A stretch of DNA of 64,000 nt, from the NCBI RefSeq assembly GCF_027744825.2, contig NC_071345.1:4289501-4353500 (forward strand), in the 5' to 3' direction. The translations under genes and the position numbers were made by a program. Below the pieces are notes generated by a model. That model saw only the letters and a program-made list of their open reading frames with translations. It was not told the DNA's origin and made no database searches. Source of the DNA: Synchiropus splendidus. Lineage: Eukaryota > Chordata > Actinopteri > Syngnathiformes > Callionymidae. Positions 10,950 through 22,463 of this stretch are shown one piece after another. The number at the start of each line of letters is the position of its first letter. Within the stretch, counting starts at the first letter, position 1.

Positions 10950-13900
10950 ATGTCAGTGATCTTTGGGCTTCCGGTGACAGGCTCCGATGTGCAACTTGTC
11001 ATTACTCGGGTCCATTTGCATCCCCTGTCAGCGCTGGTGGAGTTCTGGGGTAATTTTAACATTAATCGTTCAGAAGATTACCAGACGCTGAGTAAAGCCA
11101 TTCAGTCTCCAGGGAAGTATCTTTGTGCTGGTGAAGGAAATGCAGGGGATCAGTGTTTGGTGCAGATAAATGGCACGTGGTACAGAAGTCGTATCGTCTT
11201 AAGGAGAGGATACAACTATAAAGTTTTCCTTATTGACAGTGGCCTCACATTCTGTACGACGTGCCATGTCCTGGCATGGGGAAAGAAGGAGTTTTTCAGG
11301 ATGCCACCTCAGGTGGAGTGCTGTGTCCTGGCAAATGTTTTGCCAGTCTCTCCTGACAACAAGTGGTCTCCAGTTGCGGTCGAATTTGTAAAATCCTTCC
11401 AAGGCCAGCACGTGGACGCACATGTGCAGGAAGTCCTGTCATCGCACAGGACGTGGCTCCTTCACATCCCATTCATATCCAAACAAATGTACGAGATGGG
11501 ATTTGCCAAGAAACTCACGCCAAACATGTTCCAGCAATTTGTTATGATTGCATTGCGGTCGCCATCTGACGGCGAAGGTTCATCTGAACAGATTGCAAAT
11601 CCGGAAAATGAGCGACTGCACAAGCAGGAGTTATACATGCATCCAGAGATCGTGGCAGGAACCGTGGAGACTGTGGTTGTGACGGAAGTGCGAAGCCCAC
11701 AGAGGATTTTCTGCCAGCTCAAGGTTTTTTCCCAAGAGGTGAAAAACATTTCGGATCAAATGGACCAGTGCTACGGAGGCAGAAGTGCAAACTGCGTTGT
11801 CAATCCAGAGATGATTGGGTTTCCATGTGCCGCCAAAACAAATGACGGCATGTGGTACCGCTCAGTTCTCCAACAGGTTTTTGCAACAGATAAAATTGTG
11901 GAAGTGCTAAACGTTGACTACGGCACAAAATGTCTGGTGAAAATGGAGAATATCAGACCACTGTCCGCGATGTTCTTCCGGATGCCGGTTGTGACGTACA
12001 TCTGCTCTCTCCATGGAGTCATTGACAATGGTGTGGGATGGACGGCTTCCCAATTGGACTATCTCAAGAGCCTTATTCTGCACAAAACAGTCGTCGCCAA
12101 ATTTGAGTACCAGAGCGTCTCTGAGGGAGTTTATTACGTTACGCTCTATGGAGATGAGAACATAAACAACCTGTTCAGCGCTAGGGGAAGCATTTTCTTG
12201 GAGGGTGAAAAAACACAGGTGGGCTATGCTCTTAACGCTACCACCCAAAAGCATGGTTTTAATGATGTCGACAAGTTTGGACAAGGCAACAAAGGCTCCA
12301 CTTGGCCTGCGGACGAATTCCGTGTTAACTCATCCCACTTGACGCTGGTGCAGCACGTGTCCAGTCCGTCGGAGTCAGTCACCCTGCTAAACCCTGTCGT
12401 TCAACCAGCTGTTGATCACTGGAGTGAACAGGTGAAAGGAAAATTCCACAGTTTTGTGGAGAGTGCCCAATCAAATGTGCCGCTAAAATGCCCTGTCTAT
12501 GCTGTCAAGGACAAAGACAGTGATGATTACAATGGGGTGGATCGGGAAGCCCCTTTTCCTAGCGGCCTGGTTAAGGATGCAAAACCATCCCTTCAACTTG
12601 ACTCCTACATCTACTCAACACACAACATCAAAATGGGAACAGAGGAAGGTGTCACTGTGGTGTGCGTCAAGAGCGTCAGTCAGTTCTACTGCCAGTTTGA
12701 GAGAAACTCTGGCGTCATGGAAGATCTTAAACTGAAAGTCAACGCTCTTTGTCATCAGTTAGAAACTGCGAAGAATCATGCTCCACTTGGCCCCATCTGC
12801 TTTGCAAAGTATTGTGATGGACACTGGTACAGGGGCCAGATTGTCACCACACAGCCATCTACGGTTGTCCACTTTGTGGATTATGGGGACACAATCAAAG
12901 TGGACAAATCCGACCTGCTTGCTGTTCCCAAAGAGGCCAGCGATATCATGATGGTTCCCGTTCAAGCAGTCCTCTGCAGTCTGGCAGATGTTCCCGAGGA
13001 TGTTCCCAAGGAGGTGAATGATTGGTTTGAAACAAGTTCCACTGACTGCAAGTTCAAGGCGCAAGTAGTCGCCAAAGAATCTGACGGAAAGTTGCTTGTT
13101 GAACTCTATTACAAAAGTGTGCAAATCAACGCGAAGATCAAGGAAATGTTTAAGATAGGTTTGCAAGCTGAGGATATTCTCAACAGAGAACAATGGGTGT
13201 CTGCAAAATGGGTGACCAGAACACAAGCAAGTGCCCCGAATCAACAGCAAGTGAGAAGTGACAGTCGAAGAACACATCCTTCTCCTCGAGCAAACGGAAC
13301 GAGCGAGAGACGATGCGAGTCAAAACTGCAAACTGCGCCAACACAATCGATAAACGAAGGGAAAAAGAGTGTCCAGGGGAGAAAGGTGGAGCTGTACAGA
13401 CCTCCACACCAAAGACAGGGCAATGGAAAACCCAGAAGTCTGCTCAATGAATCTCAGCATCGTGGTTCCTTTATCCTCTCAAAGGAACAAAGGTCACCAG
13501 AGGATAGAAACTGGCGTGAGTCCAGTTCAACCCAGTCAGAACAGAAGCCCGCTGTGGACCGCTGCTCCAAGACTGAAGCGCTGCCTAAAATCGGAGACCT
13601 GCCCACAAGACGTATCATCCCAGGCACAAACCTTGATGTGTACGTTTCGCACTACAACAGTCCACTAAGCCTCACTGTTCAACTTGTCGAGGAGGAAGAG
13701 AAGATTTTCGCCCTGGTTGACAAGCTCAATGATCCCAGTTCGTCCCCTGAATGCAACATCACCCACGTGGAGCCTGGTGATCTAGTTCAAGCCGAATTTG
13801 AAGGTGATTCATCTTGGTACAGAGCAGTTGTGCTTGAGGTTGACTCCAAAGGTGCAATTCTAGTGGAGTTTGTGGATTTTGGGAACACTGCGAAGGTCCC

Positions 13901-16900
13901 GATGAGTAGGATGGCCAGGCTGCCCAGAGCTTTGCTGGAGTACCCTGTGTACAGCACACACTGCATGCTGAGTGAGGCTGCAGGACTGAAGAACCCTGGA
14001 CTTGATGCACAAGTATTGTCGTCTTTTAAAGACACAGTTGAAGCCATTGGTGAAAAGCAGATCAGGTGCAAGTTTGTGAAACAGTTGGGATCTGTATGGG
14101 AAGTCTCGCTGGAAGGTATTGTTGTGAACGTTGAGAGCAAGACATCTGCTGCTTCTCTGGATGATGACGTGGTAGTCGCACAAGATGAAAAGTTGGCTAA
14201 AGGTGACTCAGAGTTAGACATCTGTGTGCGACGCTACCTACAGCCAGATGTCCAAGAAGGAAGCCAACTGGTGGTTTATATCACAAATACAAACGAAGAC
14301 CAAACATTTTGGTGTCATTCAGCCGACACTAAAGTCCTGGACAGCATCACCTCACGTGTGTCTGAAGTTGGAGAGTCAGCAAATTGTGGCCCTTTTGACA
14401 TTAGCGCGTTGTCCAGTGGATCTCCATGCATTGCTCTTTTTCCAGAGGACAGTTTCTGGTATCGTGCTGAAGTTGTCGACATACATGGAGAGGAGCTCTC
14501 AGTTTTCTATGTAGATTATGGGAATAAGGCCACAGTGAGGGTAACAGATCTCAGACAAATCCCACAAGATCTACTCGACACTCCGTCACTGGCGTTCCTG
14601 TGTGTCCTTGAAGGTGTCGACTCTCTGCACGGATCCTGGCAGAGTGGTGCCGTTGATGAGTTGGTCTCACTTGCTGCTCACAAAGAGTTGCAGCTTACGG
14701 TCACTAAACTAGCGAGAGAAAGCCACCCAATGTTGTGCAACGTGAAACTGGAATGTGAAGGTGTCATGATGAATGATGCCCTAAAGACCTGGTGGAAGAC
14801 CTGCACGCCACAAGCAGACTCTGAAGCTCAGCCAGGTGACTCCGCAGTCGTCCATATCACCAGTGAACCACTAACTGAGATTTTGGAGCCTCTGACAGAC
14901 GAGAGGAGTGAAGAAGACTTCCACTTAAGCAGGACAGGTGAAGATGGTGGTCAAGGCAGGGTTGAGTGTGAGGAAGAGACAGGCAAGATCAGTGGCACTG
15001 AGCCACAACTGGACTCAACCAGAGAACATGAAGTCATGAACATGAAGTTCATGGAGCGTCTTTCTCATGAAACCGTGATGGAAAAACCCTTAACATCTCC
15101 TACACAGGAGCCTTCTGCTGTTGAAGTCCGAGATACACAGGTGCCATGTGACTCTTCAGCATTGAGTGAAGATGCTGAAGAGAATTTGATGGAAGATTCC
15201 GATTTAAAAACTGACGATGAATTGTCCGACTTCACCACGGCTGCATCCTGTGAGTTGACGCTTGGTGATGCTGAGACTAGGCTGAAGAGTCCATATGAAG
15301 AACCGTCACCCAGCACCAGCGACATCATTATTCCAGCTGGTAACCAGCCTCTTTCTGTCCAACTGGCATCTGTGTGTCATGGATTGTAAATGTTCAGTCT
15401 TTTTTTTTTTTTTTAATTTCCACAGGATTGCATCCCAAAACAGAGAAGAGATCAGTCAAGCTGGTGAGCCTCTTGTTCCCTTTCTTTCTTTTTTTTTTTA
15501 AACATGTGCAGTCATTTTAAAGTTATTTTTTTCTTCTACAGATTCCCAAAAAAGGCAGTACGTCTGACGGAAACGCTCTGCTTGCGAGGGATAATGGGGA
15601 AATCCTAGAGTCAAATCTGGTATTTAAAAAAAATACACCATTTTGCCTTCATCTAATCACTGACAAATGCTGTGTCATTTGTGATCTTTAGGTTCATAGT
15701 GAGTGTCTGGAGCCGTCATCCGTGTCTCCTGCTGAACTGTTACGTGGTGAGACGCTTCAGAGAAATTCACTTGGAAGTACAACTATGTAGCAATAATGTG
15801 GTGTTGTGGTCAGTGCAGCTCTTGCCGACTTGGGTCTGTGCATATTTTAGTATTCATGTAGTTTTCCTGTTCATGACTTCCTGTTGGTGGTAAACGCTTG
15901 TAATGTCCTCCCAAATTTTTTAAATGTTTTAAAATGTCTTTTGTAGACAACAATCTGATTGGCTGTAGTGGAGCTCCTCCTGAGGTGGAAGTGGAAACTG
16001 ATGAACCTCTGCCAGAGGGAAGTGGCAAGGTTGGCGAGGTACAGTTTCTATACAAAAATCTCTTCATAACAGTTTCATTCATATATTTCTCTCGGCGTCT
16101 TAGCCGACGATGCAGTCCGAGTCCATAGTTGAAGACGTGGGCCAACACAGAGGTTTGTTGCTCGAATCATATTGTTTTATCTTTGAATAACCTCTTTCTC
16201 TAGAGAAGCTTCTGTCCTCGCATGTGTTGAATTAAGTGTTACCATTGCAGTGTTTTGTTCTGACTGCAGAATAGCATGAAATCCCAGTGTTGTTGTGACG
16301 TCAGTTTCATGTCGTGATGTGTCTCAGCAGGACAGACAGTTGAAGCGGATGATCTCCGGCCATGCGACACCCCTCTGGTTTCTTTATTAGACACAGTATG
16401 CTTGCAAACACAGAGATATTTTCTGAATTAATTGGAGGTATTTGTTGAGATATTTGCTGGCGTTTTCTCAGCAGAATGAGTCGGTGAGTCCAGATGAACT
16501 CTTACCCCCTCACAAGGATGAGCTATCAGGTTTGTCTTCACCTTGATTTCATGCTACTAAGAATGAAGCTGTACAGTGCATGGTGGCTTCTAGTGAATTA
16601 TACATCTAGTTTACTTTACCTTTAGAACTGATGTCCAAGGCTGAGGATCTTCCACCGGACGAGGTCCGGCAACATTTGCTGATCGAAAAGGTTGGTCAGC
16701 CAAGAAATCTGGAAAGGGTTTGGAGATGTTTTGACTGAAATGTTTGCTCCTGTTCTGCAGGATGACTTGGTCACCGAAGGGGCCATTTTGGTCCTTCATC
16801 AGAACAAAGATTCAGGTTTGTGTTGCTACACTGACATGTATCTTTTACAATATATTCATTGTAATGTCGTGTCGAGAGCGTGTGCTGTCCATGAGCTTCC

Positions 16901-19051
16901 TTGTCTTTTCTCTGGGCGTCTTGGGTTCTGCTCTGCTGAAAGACGGTTGACATGACTGGATGTGTGTTGGTGTTGAGCTTGACTTGCTGCTTGCATCATA
17001 ATTTTATGCACTGTGGTCATTTTCCTACAGAGGTCGAGGTTGAACCTAGTGATCTGGCTCTGGACCAAGTACCTCAAGATTGTTCATGTTATGAGGTACA
17101 ATATATCTCAGCTGTTAACAGACAAGAAGATGTTTCTAGTGTTGTGTTTGCCAACTAGAGTGACTGCTTGATGGAAGATAAACCGTGCCGAGATGAGGCT
17201 CAACATTCAGGTGGGTGACCACATTTGAACACAATTACAATACAAATTCAGTCATTTTTTAAACTTGTAGTTTCAAGAGTGAATGTCAGTGAAATTAAAA
17301 GTTGATTTTGGTTCAGACCCTACAGAGCTGCAGCATGTCGAGGGTGTTCTTCAGTCACTTCAGGTCCTTCAGGATTCTGCTTTGGAGAAGGTTCTGTTCT
17401 TAAATCACACATCAAATGAAATGCCTGGTCTATAAGTTGCTTCTGGTCTCATGGCAGGATGACTTGATGACCGAAGATGAACTGGAAGTCTGTCCCCAAG
17501 CTGATGACTCGGGTCAGTTACAGAGCTCTGATGTTAATGTGTGAGCTTGATTCCCCTGAAAACAAGGTTGGAACCTGGATTATTCATGAGGAAGAGACTG
17601 TCTGGGATTGCGCCTTCTGATGAGTCATGTGACCCAAGTTTGCTGTGACTTGAGATTAAAATATTTTTTATGTTTTATCACTTGTATATGTCAAACATAA
17701 TCTGATGGATTTATGGTCCGACAGGGATTCCACCCGACGATGTGCCTCAAGACACATCTCCAGATAAGGTACTGAGAAAAGGCTTTCTCATCCAAGTCTG
17801 TGTTGAAAGATTTGCCTTTGGTCTGTTTGCAGGAGTTGGAAACTGAAGATTTGATCTCCTTTCTCCAGAGCGATGAACTTATACTAGGTTTGTGGATCAG
17901 AGTTGCATTTTGGCATTCAGCTCTGTGATAGCCATTCTATGGAAATAAGAGGGTCGTTGAGATGTTTACTAGTGATGGGTAGATTAGGTTTCATGAAACG
18001 GTGTCCTGGTTTTCAGAGGCCACCAGAGGGCGCTGTCTGCTATAAAATGTTTGGACTTGAACAATCATTCAATGAAACCTCATCATTTCTAAACCAAGAG
18101 AGCCATCGAGTGGCCTCTGAAAATCAGGACGCTGTTTCATGATACTTCATTGACCCATCACTAATGTTTACTGCAACTAAAACTAGTTTGGGCTTGATGG
18201 GATTTGTTCTGTATTGCAGGTGATCCATCACAGAACCAAACTGAAGCAGGTGACCTCCCACCCCGTACAGTGACTGAGAGCAAGGTTGGGGAATATCACA
18301 TGACGTACTTGAACTTCTGTCTTTGTGACACACTTCTTTACCTTTTGAAAGGTTGTGACCGCATCTGAGGAAGATGACTCGAAGCTTGAGGAGGAGCCTT
18401 CTGGTTTGTTATATGAAGCATTGCCATGTTTATGTTGTTGTTTGTCGAATGATGGTTTTTTGCCTTCGCAGCCTCCTCCTATGACACAGGCAGACACTCA
18501 AACAAGGTGAGGAATGGTGGCGGTGGCTACAACACACCTAAAATCATGTCGCTTTTCTAATGAATGTTGTGTGATGTGGAGCAGATTGACGAGTTGGTGT
18601 GTCTCTTCCATGACATAAGTCTGTCAGAGATGAGGAAAGGTCAGCTTGAACGTTCACTTGGATCCAAAACAAAAGGGGGAATGTTTGTAAGCATGGATGT
18701 GCTGCTGCTCTCAGGTCAAGGTGTTGATGATGAGCGTGCAGACTGTGTGGGAGACGAGCTGAGGAAACCGCAAGAGGTGCTGTTTTTCCCCCTCCCCATC
18801 GTCTGCCATGGCTGCACTTCAGGTGTCACACCTACCTCTGCTGTGACAATCTTACTGTTTCAGATTTCAATCTCTCACAGGATTTCAATGACAGCCTGCT
18901 GGAAGAAGCTTCTTCTTTTGCTGATGAAGGTGTTGGTGAGTTGCCCACCGAAACACATCACTGAAGTGAATAATCCAGCCTGAGATTATCTTCTGCTTTC
19001 CTAGACTGTGAGCTGCAGAAGCTGGTTGGTGTTTCTCTGAGGGAGGAGTAG
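10950..19051 (+). CDS. tdrd6: Tudor domain-containing protein 6
   Basis: This is a germline multi-Tudor scaffold of chromatoid body/germ plasm that binds symmetrically dimethylated arginines on Piwi-type partners. The giant first coding exon is 10950-15339 (ends phase 1). It is followed by 22 small exons to a TAG at 19049-19051; the model totals 5,658 coding bases, 1,885 residues. Recognisable Tudor cores lie at about residues 66-130 (WYRSRIV, FLIDSG), 287-345 (WYRSVL, NVDYG), 612-680 (WYRGQI, HFVDYGD), 940-1005 (WYRAVVL, EFVDFGN) and 1156-1210 (WYRAEVV, FYVDYGN). These align best with Tudor 1, 2, 5, 6 and 7 of the mammalian protein; a fragment near residue 480-530 resembles the end of Tudor 4. 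If unspliced, the first exon reads on to a stop at 15389. The neighbour pla2g7 is the same as in mammals. A likely poly(A) signal is AATAAA at 19210-19215. Confidence 0.93.
15426..19051 (+). repeat. tdrd6: tdrd6 mini-exon array (alternating 55- and 65-nt exons)
   Basis: The exons are 15426-15463, 15542-15619, 15692-15746, 15947-16038, 16104-16152, 16331-16395, 16475-16529, 16626-16690, 16761-16815, 17031-17095, 17159-17210, 17317-17390, 17458-17512, 17725-17768, 17833-17887, 18220-18284, 18352-18403, 18472-18506, 18585-18639, 18715-18776, 18881-18935 and 19005-19051. From 15692 on, phases alternate strictly 0-to-1 then 1-to-0. Ten exons are 0-to-1 (seven of 55 nt, two of 52, one of 49). Partners are 35-92 nt, four of them exactly 65. 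Encoded peptides are acidic and share motifs such as DDLVTE/DDLMTE, DLPPDEV, ALDQVPQD and PPDDVPQD. The chain stays open across all 22 junctions, which is strong evidence that the exons are real. Confidence 0.85.
17970..18163. mobile_element. Palindromic hAT-type MITE, 194 bp, intact
   Basis: Terminal inverted repeats TAGTGATGGGT and ACCCATCACTA bound a 194-base element. It is flanked by a perfect 8-base duplication ATGTTTAC (17962-17969 and 18164-18171), as expected for the hAT superfamily. Internal palindromes of the TTTCATGAAA type occur near both ends. It sits in the tdrd6 intron between the exons ending at 17887 and starting at 18220. Confidence 0.92.
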
Positions 19052-19481
19052 GAAGCGCCGACCAGACATTGCTCTGTTAAGTTACCGTCACAAACACGTT
19101 TTGAGTTTATTATTGTTGGCCGAGTTGGTGGGTCACCGGTTTGTTGGAGCTGTGATTGCATGTTTAGGTTTGTTACACAAGAGTTTGCAAGATACATTTT
19201 TGTTGGCAGAATAAATATCAATGGTTTGTGATAAATTGTTTTTTCTGCTTTTTGTTATTGAGCTCCTGAGATGATTGAACGAGCAGATACATGTTTTACA
19301 GCATAAATGTGCATTTAGTAACTCATCCAGAATTTAGTGTCTCTTCTACAAACTAGTGTTCCTCAGCTTACGTTGGCTGTTTCTGATGATGGCAAAAACA
19401 TTCATAAAACTAAAGTAGGCTGGCATAAAGCCAATTAAAATGCTTGTACATATGTTTCCATATAAATGTCTCTGGAAAGAT

Positions 19482-22463
19482 TCAGAGAGAAGCCTGGAGA
19501 GTCACATTCGTTCCAGGAATGAGGTTTTCATCATCGCCGTCGATCAGCCGGTCCCACTGGTTGAAGTTGTTCTTCAGTCCTATCGCAGCCAAAAACTCAA
19601 AGCTTTAGCTCGGCAAGTTGCATGAGATTCAACAGGGGTTGCTAAGGTCTTACCTAGGTGGCGCTGCAGGAAGGCAAGTGTGGCTTTGTTGGACAGGTCC
19701 ATGGCAACGTGAGGGTCGATCGCTCCCTTCAGCTTCATCCACTTCCCGATTAAATTTCCAGTCATGAAGGTGAAGTCGGGGAAGCTTTGATGGACAGTTC
19801 CTCTGGAGAGATATGGAGTAAAATACAGCCTCAGGTGACAAAGTAAGCACAACCCCAAGCTGTGGACCAAAATGAATTGAATTTAAAAAGTCCATAATTT
19901 CCATAAAACTAAATCCATCCTGACTGAATTTCAGGGCCATTTAAAAAGTTCAGCCAGGCTGAAAGCATTTCCATTCCCTTGTGAATTTATGGATTTTTCT
20001 TTAGGAGTGATGTCTTTTAAAGCTCCAAATTCCTTGGTAAACAACTAGAAAATTTCACCACTCTACACTTGATGAAAATCCAGATGCACGATTCAGTTTT
20101 TTGGCCACTCCGGTCCTCACCTGATGGTGATCATCTTCCTCTCCACCACATCCGAGTCCAGCTTCCTCATGCGGCAGATGTTGGACGGCCACTGGAATCT
20201 CTCCGAGTTGATGAAGAAAATCGGCTGCCGAACCTTGGGGATTGTTTCGTCGTCGACGGGCAGCATCCAGGTATCCAGAGCTACTCCGCACCTGACCACC
20301 GAAGAGAAGGTCCATCAAGTTTTGTCTGACTCCTTCATTCATTCAGAGAACAAACCGAACACACTTGAACTTATCGTCCTGCGACAAAGCCTGAATCACT
20401 GTGGCTCCTCCGAAAGAATGTCCCATCACTGACACTTTGGACAGATCCATGGAGTTCTGTTGGGAACAAAGCTGATTTTGTCAATACAGCAAAGCGAACC
20501 ATCCTCTTCTCGTCCCTCCTCCGTTTCTTCCATTCTCTCGCTCGGCAGCTCACTCGGCATACTTCTTCTGCCTTCCCAAACATGTCTCACTCCTTTCAAG
20601 TCTTCTTTACTCAACATTTCTCTTCAGAACTCTACCTCTAATGTCGTCCAGTCGAAGTGGGTCTGGAGATCATTTGTCACTTGCTTCCCTGAGTTGATCT
20701 CCGCCAGAGTCTCCAGAGCGTCCACGCATTCTTTCGCTCTCAGTTTCACCTGCGAATGAAAGAACACAGATTAGAACTTGCGTCAGGTCGGCATTGCTCA
20801 ACAGCAGCTGTGTAGTCGCACTGCTCTCACAATGCTTTCTTCCTGTCTGCACCAACATGGTTTTCCGTCTCTACAGTTCTTACTTGCTGGTTACGGAGGG
20901 GGAACTCCTTCTCTCCCTGCTGCAGGGCTCGGTAGTACATCCACTCCTGCAAGGCATTCGACTTGAGCACCATGGTCTCCGACTGTGTGGCCTCGTGGCA
21001 GTAGTAAGTCGCTGAAGCTGAAGAGTCTCTGCACCAGACACACATTTAAAAGCACATTTTGACCGTTTGAAACACTTGGAGAGGGACCCACACACCTGTG
21101 TTCCACTGAGGCCACGATGAAGCCCTGAGATGCCAGCTCCACACAGATGGTGGAGTACAACGTCCTGGTGGATCCCACAGTGGATTACAGAGCACGCCAT
21201 CAACACTTCAAGAGGATCTTACCTGAAAGCTCCTAATCCGTGAGAGAATATAACCACGGGGTATTTCTCATTTGATTTAAACGGAGCGTCCGGCATGGCT
21301 GGGATCTTAAAGGATCCTAAAACAATGAGAAAAATGTGGCTAAAAGTGCCTTTTGTCTTTCCTGGTCATCCTTCAGGAAGTGTGTGAGGAAAAGATTGGG
21401 TAACTTGCCAAACATGTAGTGGAAGATGGGCACAGTGAACGTCCTGTTGAGCTTCATGAAGTCAGCCAGGCCGTTGAAATACTCCCTGCAGGGGATCCAG
21501 CTCGGCCTCTCTGTTTTTCCTGTCTCTTCACATGGATAGTAGAGACGGAAGAAGCAGCCCTGTTGGTGGGAGACGCGAGGAAAACTTGTGACTGACTCTT
21601 GAGATGAAGGAGTGAAGACAGTGGCTGTTGCTGCAGCAAGAAGGTTGCGAGTTCAAATCCACCTCATGGTGGGTTTTGAGTTGGGCTGAAACTATTTTGA
21701 TCACTGGCTCAAAATGTGGTGTGAAAGTTGCAGTATCCTTGGCCAATGTTGCATCTCACTTTAGTCTTAGATGTGAAATGTTCCCATATTTGTGACTAGA
21801 TTATGGTTTGGGTCAGTGTGACCTCCGCCATTTCCCCTTCACTGTGGGGAACACTAAAGCCACCCGCCAGAGAGAACAACTAGGCGACTCATGAACCTGT
21901 CTCTGACTCATTTAATAGACCATTATCGTCCACTTCAGTTTCTATTTGTGTTCCACGTAAATGTTTGATAAAAAAAGAGAAGTGCTTATCACTGAGCTGC
22001 CAGAATCAGCATCCTCACTGTAAACAGTTCCACTGCCTTGTAGCATTGTCAGTTGGTACATATGATTATTCATGACGGCGATCTGCATGAGACACATTTC
22101 AACAGGGATAGAAAAGTGACTCCAAGCAAAAGCACATACAGAGACCAATAGTTGTCTGTCTACATCTGTCTAGTGTTGTGACTATTGAGCTGTCCAGGGT
22201 GTCCCCTCCTCCTCCCCCTATAATGACTGGGACAGACTACAGCCACCCCACAAAAGAAGCCAGCAGAAAAAAACGCTTTACATTTTTGGAAACTCTGGAA
22301 TCATCTCATGATCCTGTTTATATTTTTAGTATTGAAGATGCGCGAGATGCGGACCGTTGTCCGTCTGTACCTGAGCGGTGTGTCCCATCATCAGGTCGGT
22401 GCAGCCCACGTGACGGGGCCCCCTGGGCGGTGGGACCCCCAGCTGGCTGCAGGAGCTTCCCAT
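19482..22463 (-). CDS. pla2g7: Platelet-activating factor acetylhydrolase (PLA2G7/PAFAH2 family)
   Basis: This serine esterase hydrolyses the sn-2 acetyl or short oxidised acyl group of PAF-like phospholipids. Minus-strand exons are 22463-22371, 21559-21409, 21316-21223, 21164-21096, 21028-20884, 20749-20636, 20456-20365, 20291-20121, 19802-19654 and 19579-19482; they join to 391 residues plus TGA. The catalytic Ser lies in GHSFGG, the Asp in ALDTWM and the His in TVHQSF; HGLGAFRTLYS is the conserved loop. The second exon ends in a GC donor (GCAAGT at 21408-21403); using it gives the conserved FGS junction. The N-terminus is MGSSCSQLG with no hydrophobic signal peptide. Position next to tdrd6 supports pla2g7, but the N-terminus looks like cytosolic PAFAH2, so the symbol is less sure than the family. 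The 20456-20365 exon needs a weaker gtgtgt donor. Confidence 0.93.
21600..21780 (+). repeat. Possible tRNA-derived SINE fragment
   Basis: The string GGTTGCGAGTTCAAATCC at about 21645-21662 matches a tRNA/SINE B-box. It is preceded by a sequence with loose A-box spacing, inside the first pla2g7 intron. No cloverleaf can be folded convincingly, so I do not call a tRNA gene. Confidence 0.35.

Noticed and set aside
17364..17390. Earlier donor (gtcctt at 17364) for the tdrd6 exon starting at 17317
   Set aside because: It is in phase and cannot be excluded, but the donor after GAGAAG at 17390 fits the exon ends of neighbouring modules (GAG/AAG before GT), so I used that one.
18864..18880. Alternative acceptor 17 nt earlier for the tdrd6 exon at 18881
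   Set aside because: Using it would shift the frame; the acceptor ending at 18880 gives a 55-nt exon with the phase seen in the rest of the array.
21640..21670. tRNA gene in pla2g7 intron
   Set aside because: A B-box-like string is present, but no cloverleaf, no acceptor-stem pairing and no terminator could be found; a SINE fragment is more likely.
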